From: Fragilaria radians
Taxonomy: Eukaryota; Bacillariophyta; Fragilariophyceae; Fragilariales; Fragilariaceae
Assembly (NCBI GenBank): GCA_900642245.1
Contig: CAAAJI010000153.1
Span: forward strand, 88,669-127,673
Direction: 5' to 3'
Length of the DNA: 39,005 bases
A program made the translations under genes and the position numbers. Positions 21,247-30,601 of the stretch are shown piece by piece. The notes beneath the pieces are model-generated. The model ran no database searches. It worked only from the letters and a program-made list of their open reading frames with translations, and had not been told where the DNA came from. Each line of letters begins with the position of its first letter. Position 1 is the stretch's first letter.

Positions 21247-22995
21247 AATATACAACTGAAAATGCTCGAGTAATTGTAAAGCTTATTTCCTTAATGAATT
21301 CGGGAGTTTTGGAAACCACAGTGAAACAGGGTCAACACTTTGTGCAAACTTATAGCCTCTCAAAAGGCTTAAAGACATTTGGTGAAAAAGGAAGGCAGGC
21401 AGCTTACAACAAAATGAAGCAATTGAATCAGAGAATGGTTTTTGAACCCATTGATTATGATGATTTAACTTCCCTTGAAAAAGTTGAGCCATGGAGAGTC
21501 ATATTTTTCTAACAGAGAAGTGTGATGGTAAAATAAAGGGTAGGACATGTGCTAATGGAAGTACACAGAGACATTACATGGGAAGAGACGAAGCAGCAAA
21601 TCCTACAGCAGTAACTGAATCAATCATCCTTATTGCATTGATAGATACAAAGGAGCATCGTGATGTGATGACGGCAGAAATTCCAAATGCCTTTGTTCAA
21701 ACTGACATAGAAAATAACCTAAATGGAGAGCGAATTGTGATGAAAATTTGTGGTCCTTTAGTGGACATGTATTCACTGTTCATTATTAATGAATCATCAA
21801 CCAAGGTATTATATGTTGTCATGCTTAAGGCACTCTATGGGATGCTACAGTCTTCCCTACTTTACTACAAAACAATTTTGCAAAGATATTGAACAAATTG
21901 GATTTGAAGTGAATCCATATGACCAATGTGTTGCCAATCGAATGGTTGAAGGAAGACAACACCCTATCACTTGGCATGTTGATGACGTTAAGTCAAGTCA
22001 CGTAAACAAGAAAGTAAATGATGAATTTTTTTAGTGGCTGAAGGCTATGTATGCATCTGATGGCATAGGTGAAGTGGAAGCAACTAGAGGAGCTAAGCAT
22101 GACTATCTTGCCATGATTCTAGATTTTTCAACCCCTGGTAAGCTGAAAATAGACATGAGAACCTACATTTCTCAGATGATTGAAGAGTTTCCTGGGAAGT
22201 TGACAGGAGTGTCCAAATGCACGTGGACCAAAAATTTGTTTAAGGTTGACGATAGCACAAAGAAATTAAAGAAGGAAAAAGCTTCAATCTTTCACACTTT
22301 TGTCATGAAAGGCATGATTCTGTTCAAACGTGGTAGAAAAGACATTCAGCCAGAGATAACGTTTCTTGCAACCAGAGTTCTGGAGCCAAGCAAAAATGAT
22401 TGGAAAAAATTAGAAAAGATTTTAAACTACTTGAAAGCAACTCAGACTGAGGTTGCAACTCTATCCATGGATGATTCAGGCATTATCAAATGGTATGTTG
22501 ATGCATTGTTTGCATCACATAAGGATATGAAAAGTCATACAGGTGCAGTGATGACCTTGGGTTGTTGCTCAGTGTGCTCTATATCCACTAAGCAAAAGGC
22601 AAATCCCAGAAGTTACCAAAGCAGAATTTATTGCCGTGGACGATGTGGTCAGCAAAGTGCTTTGGACGAAGTTATTTTTGGAGTCACAGAGTCAAAACAT
22701 TATCATGAATGTTATCTATTGGGATAATCAGAGTTCAATGAAAATGGAATTAAACGGGAAAATAAGTTCTGGAAAAAGAACCAGACACTTTGATATTAAG
22801 TACTATTACATCACAGATCTCATCAAACGTAATATGATTGAAATAAAATACTGCCCAACTGCAGAAATGATTGGAGATTATATGACCAAGCCTATTGTTG
22901 GTTCAAAGTTTACTTTATTGAAAGCAACCATACTTGGACTGACTCCCGCAGTTGGTCAGCAGGAGTTTGTTGGAGATGGAAAATTACAAGGTTAG
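21247..22995 (+). pseudogene. Copia-1 reverse transcriptase and RNase H
   Basis: The RT N-terminal region (QTYSLSKGLKTFGEKGRQAA) begins only tens of bases after the end of pre-integrase, so the integrase catalytic core is deleted. Then come KIKGRTCANGSTQR and TAEIPNAFVQTDI, ALYGM, and the catalytic WHVDDVK (about 21973), where CoDi elements usually have HVDDLK. RNase H residues include KWYVDALFASH and FDIKYYYITDLI. At least three frame changes break the protein. Confidence 0.8.
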
Positions 22996-23204
22996 TGTTC
23001 AGAGAAGAAGAAAAATCTTCGGGATTTTTCGTTAGTTAATGTGTACGAAACAAGTAGAAAATGAACTTAGAGAAATCGATCGAAAAGGAACGAACTGTGA
23101 AATCGTCGTGATTCGCTCATACTTTTAAAAGAAACTTAGGAAACATTGTTTGTCAATCACTTTGGGCAATCCTATTTACACCTTGACTTGCTCATATTAG
23201 AGCA

Positions 23205-23254
23205 TAGAAGATATAGGCAGATTAAAGAAGTCTGTATCTCAGGTTGGTAATTCA
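23205..23254 (+). repeat. Right LTR end of Copia-1
   Basis: The part of the 3' LTR that matches the left remnant. The full 3' LTR may begin near TGTTCAGAG at 22996, after the polypurine-like GGAGATGGAAA, but with the left partner lost this is a guess. It ends 40 bases before the start codon of the RNA ligase. Confidence 0.65.
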
Positions 23255-23294
23255 ACAGCGTCAAGGTCACGTTCGCAAGAGAGATTATCAAGGA

Positions 23295-26200
23295 ATGGCA
23301 GACTCAACTTTATTTACCGAAAATAAAGTGGAGGAGTCAATGCATGATAACTCTGATAACTCACAATCAAGTATTCAGTCATCGAATATGCCCCAAACTC
23401 AGATGCCATCAGTCGCTACCGCCAATATCGCGATGGCTCCACCCATCTCCTCAATTACTGGCTTTGCACTCGAAGCCATCTTTCATCCCAAATTTGAAAA
23501 TGAAAATCGAGAACAAAAAGATATTAGGAATCAAATGTTGTCGAAAGTAACAGAAAAATTAGGATACTTGGAAGTCTCGCTTAAGCATTCTGGAACCTTA
23601 TTGTTGTGGAGCGGAGGTCAGCGATTTTATAGTAAGAATTCTACGGATAATACCTTTACAGCAGTGGGAGAAGTTGTCCTGCGACAACACTTTCATAGAT
23701 CATGGTATGAGGACTCGAATACAAATGGGCAGGCTATGTATCAAGAATGCAGCCAATATGTTGAGGAGCATAATCTAACACTAGGCTTTGAACTGGTAAC
23801 TGCAGTTCTGGGTCAACATGGTGAAATACCCAAGAGAGATTTTTTAATTTTGACTGCGATTGCAGAGAAGATGACACCTAGGTTTTATTCCACAATTGAA
23901 ATCTTGAAACTGGCTCAAAAATTTCGACTCCCACACAATGATCTATGGACATTTTCGACTCCGAAGGCAGCAGATCAATTGTTTTCTCTATATGATTCTA
24001 CTTGGGAGACAGCATTGGCATCTAGCACGATACATTCCCTGAATTTGATTTCAGATTTTCATGTGCCTTGCATGTATCCTCATGTTCACTTTCAGGGCGA
24101 AATATTGGAGGGTTTCGTAGTCCGCTATGTTTCCTATAATCGTAACGAGCTTCAAGAACAAGCCAATACATTACAAATACTTGTACAGGGAGCTCATGAG
24201 ATTCTCAAACAAGTTCCTATTGATAGGGCAATGGCGCCGGAATTGTGTGCTGAAAGCGAGGTCGAGATTGTGTCCCTTGACGTGCGACGATTGTTTGAGG
24301 AGGAATTCATCTCAAAGGGTATATTCAAGGATGTAACACTTCATCTAGGAACGAAAGTGTTCCAAGCATTGCATAACACTGACTCGGTACGCCGAATAGT
24401 GAGTAAGCAACCACCCAAGACATGGAATATATCCAACATTGCACAGCGTTTAATGGATAACGAGGACACTGATAATGTCACGAAAAAGATTGCCAAACTT
24501 ATTGTCACTCTTGACAGCATTAGCTCTGCAGTAAAGTATGCTGTCTTTCGAGAAAATGAAAGTCGATGGCTCTGCACCATTCATGTCTTTCATGATATTA
24601 CATTTGCGAAATTTCAAAAGATAGCCCAGCCAAGTGATTTGAAACTTTTCCGTGGCTTCTCGATTGAACTGAAATCACATGATAGCAATGACAATGATAC
24701 AAAGAAAAGCGAAATCAATAACATAGAAATTGACACGGAGTTGGAGCAATATGACAGCGATTCGCAGCTTATGCTAAAGATGAAGCTGATACCTTATATG
24801 GTGAGAACCTTTTGCTGTCGGAATGGTTTGAAAATTTTGGCCTCCAGGGGCCTGTCTGAGTATGAAAGCTATACTTGGAAGCAGATGACTTCATGGGGAA
24901 TCTCAGATGAAGCAAAAATGAAATGGCAAGATTTCTTCATAGAATGGGGAAAGTATTGTAAAACTTGCATGGAAAATAGAGATGCTGACGAAGGTATTGT
25001 CAAGCTACCTCCTATAGAAGAGGACTTCTACCTGTATCATTTGGAACGCTTTTTGCCACGATACGAAGCCGGAAAACTTTCGCTTGAAAGTACAATGATA
25101 AAGGACAGCTTCAAGTTTAGGGGTATGGTTTTAGTTGTGGCTAATGTCAAACAAGTAGCCAAGCAAGTAGCATCTTTTGTCTCACGAGAGCTAGGAGGTG
25201 TCAGGCAAATAAAGGATGTGGTTGGCCTAACAAAAGCTAATCTCTTGGATATTTCTCTGGAAGGAATTGTTGCTTATGCCATGGTGGAAGATAACGTCAC
25301 AAAAACGCGAAAGGTAATCAAGGAATATAGTGATGATGTATCAATCATTCTTTTTGGATGTCCAGCCACGCAACTGAAAGCTCAATCATCACCGAATTCA
25401 AAGCGAATCCAAGGGAAGTTTTCGGCATGGCGAGCAACTCGAGTTGCAAGGGTAAAGGATGTGGCGGTAGTTGAAAACATTGATTTCGAAACTAATCTCA
25501 GTGACATTGACATTGCATCGAACAAATCGTTACGTGAAACAATAGATGAAATCAAGAATAGTTCAGGAAACTCATCCTCATCCGATGAAACACCGGGCCT
25601 TATGGTCTTTTTCCCATTGATTCCAGGATGTGGAAAATCTTCTATTAGTGGTAAGCGAACTCAATCATTGCTAGTCGATGCGTTTCGAAGCGATCCGATG
25701 ATGAGCAAGAGACAACTGATTGTCCTATCCGGTGACCATACTAAAGACAACTTTTGGCCCTTACTCACAAAGTATCGTAGCAAGCAATCTAGCTGCATAC
25801 TTATTGCTGATAAAAATACGCCTAAGAATGTATGGTCTCGTTTGGGAGATGTATTGGGGAAAGGAATTGCGGTACCAGTCTTACCTGACAAAGTCGCTCT
25901 TTCCGATACTCTTATTCAGGGAATCATTACCCCCTCCGGAACCATTGATACAAGTGTGAGCCATAGATATCCATTTTCTCTTCATTATCTTGCCGTGTGC
26001 ATATCTCGTGTTCTGGCGCGTCCTTTCAAATCACACCTCGGTGGACTAGACAGTTCCTCGGAATTGGCTTGCTTTATTGTTGTCAAGTTTTTCGGCTTCT
26101 ATAGAAATATATCTGCTAACTCTTTCATGGATGAACTCCGAGGTGCGGTACAAAAGTCAGGATCGGAATGTTCCCCTAGTCCTATTGAGATTCCTTTTTT

Positions 26201-27017
26201 TCGCACCAGCGATGTTCCTGAGCTTCCGTCAGACCTTTGCAACATACTAATAAAGGCCCTCCAGTTGCATTATGGCTATGAGCTTGAGCGCAAGGATTCG
26301 GATTCATTCATGAAGAAAGATTCTAAGGTCATGAACATAGAGCAGAGATTACGGGAGATTCTTTCGAAACACCAAAACTTTCTTTCTTCTATGACGGCAG
26401 CAGAAGAAGAATCAGGCAACTCGTTTGTTAAGCAAATACTTCTGCAAGTCCAATGCCTCAGTGATGTTAGTACGGGAAAATGGGAAAAGCGGGAGGTCAT
26501 AACCATTCGACAAAAGAAAATAAAACTTGTTGCAATCAATGTTTGTGACCAAATGCTTTACAATGAATTGAAGTTGGTAGCTCAAAGCGAGCCAAAGGTT
26601 TTGCAAGCCATGATTTCTTTTGGCATTGACTTTGATCAAGCCATCCGTCTAGATCCTAATCTTGGTTTTGAGCTAATTCCTCACGTAACTCTGGACCATC
26701 CATCCAGAACCTCACAGGAAATGATTCGTGAGAAGTATGATCACTCACAACATAAATCAATCCAAGTCCTAGTGACTGGAATTCTCTGGACAGAACAGAA
26801 TGCAGCTTTATCCGTAGAGGTTCCCTTGACAACTGATGATGGCACTGCTCTTCCAAAGAGCATTAATGACTTTGTTCATATAACATTATGGCGGAAAGGA
26901 GTCAAAGCTTTGGAATCCAATCTGCTTCCTTCCCTTGTGTTACAGAACTTGGCATTCAATGTCATATTTCAAACGCCCTTTGTGATAAAGGGTACTGTGT
27001 TATACTGGGATTCCTAA
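23295..27017 (+). CDS. Plant-type tRNA ligase (ligase, kinase, cyclic phosphodiesterase)
   Basis: One intronless frame of 1240 residues; the frame is open further up but only to a TTG inside the LTR, so I take the ATG at 23295. It follows plant RNL (AtRNL) throughout. The ligase domain has YLEVSLKHSG with the adenylated lysine K97 (K-x-x-G), GFELVTAVLGQHG, and GEILEGFVVR (motif IV, about 269-277), and MKLIPYMVRTF as motif V. The kinase domain has the P-loop VFFPLIPGCGKSS (Gly-x-Gly-Lys around 778-781). The phosphodiesterase domain has the two H-x-T motifs HVT (1130) and HIT (1195). The protein should heal and seal tRNA halves after intron removal and possibly splice the unfolded-protein-response mRNA. 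It is about 140 residues longer than plant forms, partly from a Ser/Gln-rich N-terminus. The Copia-1 LTR just upstream may have displaced its original 5' region. Confidence 0.92.
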   Translation: MADSTLFTENKVEESMHDNSDNSQSSIQSSNMPQTQMPSVATANIAMAPPISSITGFALEAIFHPKFENENREQKDIRNQMLSKVTEKLGYLEVSLKHSGTLLLWSGGQRFYSKNSTDNTFTAVGEVVLRQHFHRSWYEDSNTNGQAMYQECSQYVEEHNLTLGFELVTAVLGQHGEIPKRDFLILTAIAEKMTPRFYSTIEILKLAQKFRLPHNDLWTFSTPKAADQLFSLYDSTWETALASSTIHSLNLISDFHVPCMYPHVHFQGEILEGFVVRYVSYNRNELQEQANTLQILVQGAHEILKQVPIDRAMAPELCAESEVEIVSLDVRRLFEEEFISKGIFKDVTLHLGTKVFQALHNTDSVRRIVSKQPPKTWNISNIAQRLMDNEDTDNVTKKIAKLIVTLDSISSAVKYAVFRENESRWLCTIHVFHDITFAKFQKIAQPSDLKLFRGFSIELKSHDSNDNDTKKSEINNIEIDTELEQYDSDSQLMLKMKLIPYMVRTFCCRNGLKILASRGLSEYESYTWKQMTSWGISDEAKMKWQDFFIEWGKYCKTCMENRDADEGIVKLPPIEEDFYLYHLERFLPRYEAGKLSLESTMIKDSFKFRGMVLVVANVKQVAKQVASFVSRELGGVRQIKDVVGLTKANLLDISLEGIVAYAMVEDNVTKTRKVIKEYSDDVSIILFGCPATQLKAQSSPNSKRIQGKFSAWRATRVARVKDVAVVENIDFETNLSDIDIASNKSLRETIDEIKNSSGNSSSSDETPGLMVFFPLIPGCGKSSISGKRTQSLLVDAFRSDPMMSKRQLIVLSGDHTKDNFWPLLTKYRSKQSSCILIADKNTPKNVWSRLGDVLGKGIAVPVLPDKVALSDTLIQGIITPSGTIDTSVSHRYPFSLHYLAVCISRVLARPFKSHLGGLDSSSELACFIVVKFFGFYRNISANSFMDELRGAVQKSGSECSPSPIEIPFFRTSDVPELPSDLCNILIKALQLHYGYELERKDSDSFMKKDSKVMNIEQRLREILSKHQNFLSSMTAAEEESGNSFVKQILLQVQCLSDVSTGKWEKREVITIRQKKIKLVAINVCDQMLYNELKLVAQSEPKVLQAMISFGIDFDQAIRLDPNLGFELIPHVTLDHPSRTSQEMIREKYDHSQHKSIQVLVTGILWTEQNAALSVEVPLTTDDGTALPKSINDFVHITLWRKGVKALESNLLPSLVLQNLAFNVIFQTPFVIKGTVLYWDS

Positions 27018-27693
27018 ACTTATAGAAATCCTAAATCTCCATTACACAAGTTATAGTAATTAACTTTAGATGTACAAATATTTCCTCCCATACATTGAAG
27101 CTTTAGGCATCACTTCAAACCTTCTATTAAAGATAAACTCACAGTTAGAACTAATGTGGAAAGAAAATCCATAGAATGAACATTTGATAGACAAATTGGA
27201 CATCTGGATTTTCTGAAAATTCTCTATAGGATCCAATTATGTTACAGAATGAATATATTTACAAATTTAATAATAATTCGAGGCAGAAGTGTTTCACATA
27301 AGGACACATGGTTGTCAAATATGTCACATGGAGAATAGGCAAATAAGATCAAGGTAGCAGCAGGCATTCATCTTGCATTGCATTTTCTGGACTAGCTTGC
27401 GCGTACCGTTTTCTAGCATGATGATGTCCCCATGAAATAAGAATACTATTGTGTGACGAAAGGCAACCAACAGTTCTGATTTTTTCAGGTGATAACAGTT
27501 TTCTGAAGACCTGGATTCTTGATGATGCAATGTCTGTTGAGAAGTAGTCTCTTCAATATATAAAGATGAAATTAAAGGAGAGTGAAATTTGTGACTAAAT
27601 GAAAGATTGATCTAAGACTGACTCACATTTTGATGACGCAAACATTTTCGAATTCATAATATCCCTAACGGATAATCCCTAAACATATATTGC
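27018..27693. other. Intergenic, no gene supported
   Basis: It follows the ligase stop codon and leads to the zinc-finger fragment. A minus-strand 68-codon frame (27324-27530) has no recognisable domain. Confidence 0.5.
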
Positions 27694-27985
27694 TTTGATA
27701 TATTGCACCAACATGTACCCCCAAATCAATCGCTTGGATAATTGATGTTGGCAGTTTGAGGTAAATTTATGAAACCAGATTATGATGACTACATGCAATT
27801 TTACCAAGGATATGGTGTCAAAAAATTCAAGAGAATGAATGGAGGCCAACAATTTATCAAAAATTCTTTCCAGAATCTGATGAATGAACGATCTCATCCA
27901 AATTCCAATTCTAAAGGGAATGAGGTTGATCCAAAAATTCCTGCAGTGGATACAAAAATGCCTCCAAAAAAGACATAATCTACTA
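27694..27985 (+). pseudogene. Fragment of the CDCA7-like gene (central part)
   Basis: About 290 bases match 12889-13180 of the intact gene, including residues KPDYDDYMQFYQGYGVKK and QNLMNERSHP. Small indels break the frame near 27712-27740, and many bases differ, so this copy is older than the tandem duplicate. It ends abruptly at the start of a Copia fragment, and neither the N-terminus nor the zinc finger is present. Confidence 0.85.
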
Positions 27986-28524
27986 TGTCAAAGTTGATAC
28001 GTGGCTACTAGTAGAAGCAGTAGAAGATCAATATGATGGAGTCAGTGACATCAAAGAATTGGACCTCATTGCAGTTGTGTTAAGAGTTGCTACTCAGTAA
28101 TATCAAGCCGTTTTAACAGCTGAGCAAAGCATTAAAGGCAATCAACTTACTCTTCATGATCTAGAACTGGTGATGATTCAACATTATTGTCAGTTAAACC
28201 AAGGAAGATTGACATGAAAAGAGGAGGAAGGAGAGGTGTTACTTACTGCTGTAGCAAGAAACGTACCTCTAAAATGTGTTTAAATTGCAATAAGTAAGGG
28301 CATCTGGCCAAGGATTGCTGGTTCAAGGAATCAAACAAGGATAAAAGACCTCCAGGATTTGTGGTTAAATCAAGCAAAGAGGAAGGTGGTGAGAAGGCTG
28401 CAGCAGGGATTGATGATATTAAGAATCTTGAAGAATACTTGCTTGGAACTCTCAACAGCAGCAATATGATCAACAATCAAGACTTTTGGATAGCAGACTC
28501 TGCAGCAACAGTTCACATGACAAC
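27986..28524 (+). mobile_element. Copia-2 fragment (gag end, zinc knuckle, protease start)
   Basis: Remains of a gag C-terminus (KELDLIAVVLRVATQ, stop, YQAVL) align with the same region of Copia-3. A zinc knuckle CLNCNK-stop-GHLAKDCW is interrupted by TAA near 28294. The protease start FWIADSAATVHMT keeps the Asp (D-S-A-A in place of D-S/T-G-A). Everything downstream is missing, and the frame passes directly into MULE sequence. Confidence 0.75.
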
Positions 28525-28895
28525 ACAAAAGAAATATAAGATTGTACAAAGTGGGCACAAAAAAACGTATACCTGCGAGGGGCCAGAATGCAAATATTCC
28601 ATTTCAGCATTGAGGCATGGGTTTTGTAAACATCCACAATCTTGAAAGGATGTACCACCCGGTGCATGGTATGTTGCAAACATCACTGGGGAGCATAGTC
28701 AGCATTGACAACTGGTGAATATGGCAAGGAGTGTGTCAAGCACACAAATGGTTGCAAATAAGGAATTCCAATCTGCAATGCTGGTGCCCAACATATTGTA
28801 TGTTGGGATCCATCAAATGGTACATAAAAACAAAGCGGTGGTTATGGGGAAGAAAGACAAAGGTCTAATTCAACAAGCTAGGAAGAAATATGATT
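28525..28895 (+). pseudogene. MULE transposase, N-terminal part
   Basis: The reading continues from Copia-2 in frame: KKYKIVQSGHKKTYTCEG, PECKYSIS, then after a stop GAWYVANITGEHSQH, resembling the C-x-n-C-x-n-H zinc-binding start of MULE and FAR1-type transposases. It continues QMVANKEFQSAMLVPN to GLIQQARKKYD at 28894. Across Copia-3 the next codons, from 33744, keep the same frame (S-M-E-N-Q-D), which shows the two parts were one gene. Stops near 28643 and 28707 inactivate it. Confidence 0.65.
28891..28895 (+). repeat. Target site duplication of Copia-3, left
   Basis: TGATT directly before the 5' LTR (TGTCAAGG). The same five bases follow the 3' LTR at 33741-33745. Five bases is the normal length for Copia insertions. 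Confidence 0.9.
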
Positions 28896-29108
28896 TGTCA
28901 AGGATATAGTTTTTGGAGCGAACCTTAAAATGGCGTGTAAACAGTTGGAAAACAGTTAGAGTTTTAGGACAATTTTAGAAATCGAACAAAATTAGAAATT
29001 TGACAAGAAGATGACTAAATCATCTATTAATCTACTATTAGGATTACAATTTGAGAAGTTAGTAACATACATTAGAGTAATTGATCTGTAGAGCTAGAGT
29101 TCTTAGCA
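28896..29108 (+). repeat. 5' LTR of Copia-3
   Basis: Starts TGTCAAGGATATAG and ends CTTAGCA, so it has TG..CA ends. 213 bases, against 215 in the 3' copy. I did not find a convincing tRNA primer site after it. Confidence 0.92.
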
Positions 29109-29222
29109 TACTTTGAAGTATTAATGTGACAACCTAGCGTAAAACTCAAGTTGTCCAGAAGAGCTCGCAAGTGAAGAGTATTCAAATAGTGTTAGAAAGA
29201 GTTTGAAGAGTCAAAAAACAAG

Positions 29223-30600
29223 ATGAGTGAAGAAGTTCAAGATAGGGGAGGTGAAATCCCAACGTTTGATGGAGAAAAGAAGAATTTTGCGATGTGGTGG
29301 AAAAAGTAATTGGCATACGCGGCCATGTCAAGATTCAAGGATATCTTGAAAGAAGAAAGAGATAAACACTTACCAGAAAAAGAGGTGAGTGATGATGAAA
29401 TTCAAAGTGAATTGACAAAAGAGCAACAAACTGCTATTAAGAAGAATGAGATTGCGATGGCAAGTTTTTCAATTGCATTCACGACTGAGAATGCAATGAA
29501 TATTGTTTACGCCTCCTTTAATGAAAATTGGCCTGAAGGAGAGGCATATTTGGTGGTCCGAGAGTTAATGAAGAGATATCAACCTTTAGATACCGTGTCA
29601 AAGATTGAAATGTGTCAGCGATTGTCAAGAATTAAATTGAAAAGAGGCATGGATCCATCGATATTATTTGAAACTCTTACTTCCATCCAAAACCAGTTTC
29701 TGGGACCAGGGAAGCATTCACCAGCTGAAGAAATCATCGCTATAGTATTAGATGTAGCAACAGAAGAGTACAGACCATGTCTTACCATTGAGCAAAAATT
29801 AAAAGGTGATAAATTCACCGTCTAAGACTTGGAGAGAGCCATGATTGAAGAGTATAGACAATTTACAAGGACTCAATTTTGCAAGGACACAAGTGAAGGA
29901 GAGCTTTTGCTATTTCAATTCCAAGGCTCCTGTTATAATTGTGGAAAGTCAGGTCACAGGGCTAATGAATGCCGGAACAAAAGCACTTCCAACAAAGGAT
30001 CCAAGGAAAATTGTAACAGTGGAGGTAAATTCCAAGGAAAATGCGGAACCTGCAAATTAAAGGGTCACAGAAGTAAAGATTGTTGGAATAAAGAGGAAAA
30101 CAAGGACAAAAGGCCTGCAAATTGGAAGAAAAGAGGTCAAGATAAGGCTGCAATAACTGTCGAGAAGAACAAAAAAGCCGAAGAGAAGTCAATGGAGTTC
30201 GGATGGGTTAATGACGATTTAGAAGAGTTGCTTACCAATTCTAATTTATGGATAGCCAATACAGGAGCTACTGTTCATTCAACTGCAAATAAATCATTGG
30301 TATGTGATTGGATTGAAGAGAATGACACTGTCATTGTCATGGGTAACGGTCAGAAGGAAGATGCAGTGTTAAAAGGAAGCGTTAAAGGTGAAGTGCTGGA
30401 TTCAAAAGGGAAGTCACAAGGGAATATCATCCTTTCCAATGTCATGTACATCCCAAATGGAAGGTACAACCTTATTAGTGTCACCAAGATCATGAAGCAA
30501 GGGTGGAAGTTAGAAGGAAATGGTGATGGAATGTCTCTATCCCATGGTAACAAGAAACTTACCTTTGCAAGAAAATTCACACAACAAAAGGGCTTCTTTA
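29223..30600 (+). pseudogene. Copia-3 gag and protease
   Basis: Begins at the ATG at 29223 (MSEEVQDRGG). Stops TAA at 29307-29309 and 29823-29825 interrupt one continuous frame. Two zinc knuckles follow: CYNCGKSGHRANEC and CGTCKLKGHRSKDC. The protease motif reads LWIANTGATVHST (Asn codon 30258-30260): the catalytic Asp of D-T-G-A is Asn. The core continues MGNGQKEDAV and SNVMYIPNGRYNLISV. A frameshift lies near 30590-30600. Confidence 0.88.
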
Positions 30601-30601
30601 T

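Larger units (their letters stand above)
19326..23254 (+). mobile_element. Copia-1: decayed CoDi-like Copia element without integrase
   Basis: Order of remains: a 50-base LTR remnant, gag with one zinc knuckle, protease region, the start of the pre-integrase region, then directly reverse transcriptase and RNase H, then LTR. The coding part is split by several stops and frameshifts. The 50 bases at the left (19326-19375) and right (23205-23254) match at 48 positions and both end in CA, as LTR ends do. The left LTR is truncated, so a target duplication cannot be tested. It cannot move by itself. Confidence 0.8.

Noticed and set aside
19138..23254. Full-length LTR pair for Copia-1
   Set aside because: Only the last 50 bases match; upstream sequence on the two sides is unrelated, so the left LTR is just a remnant.
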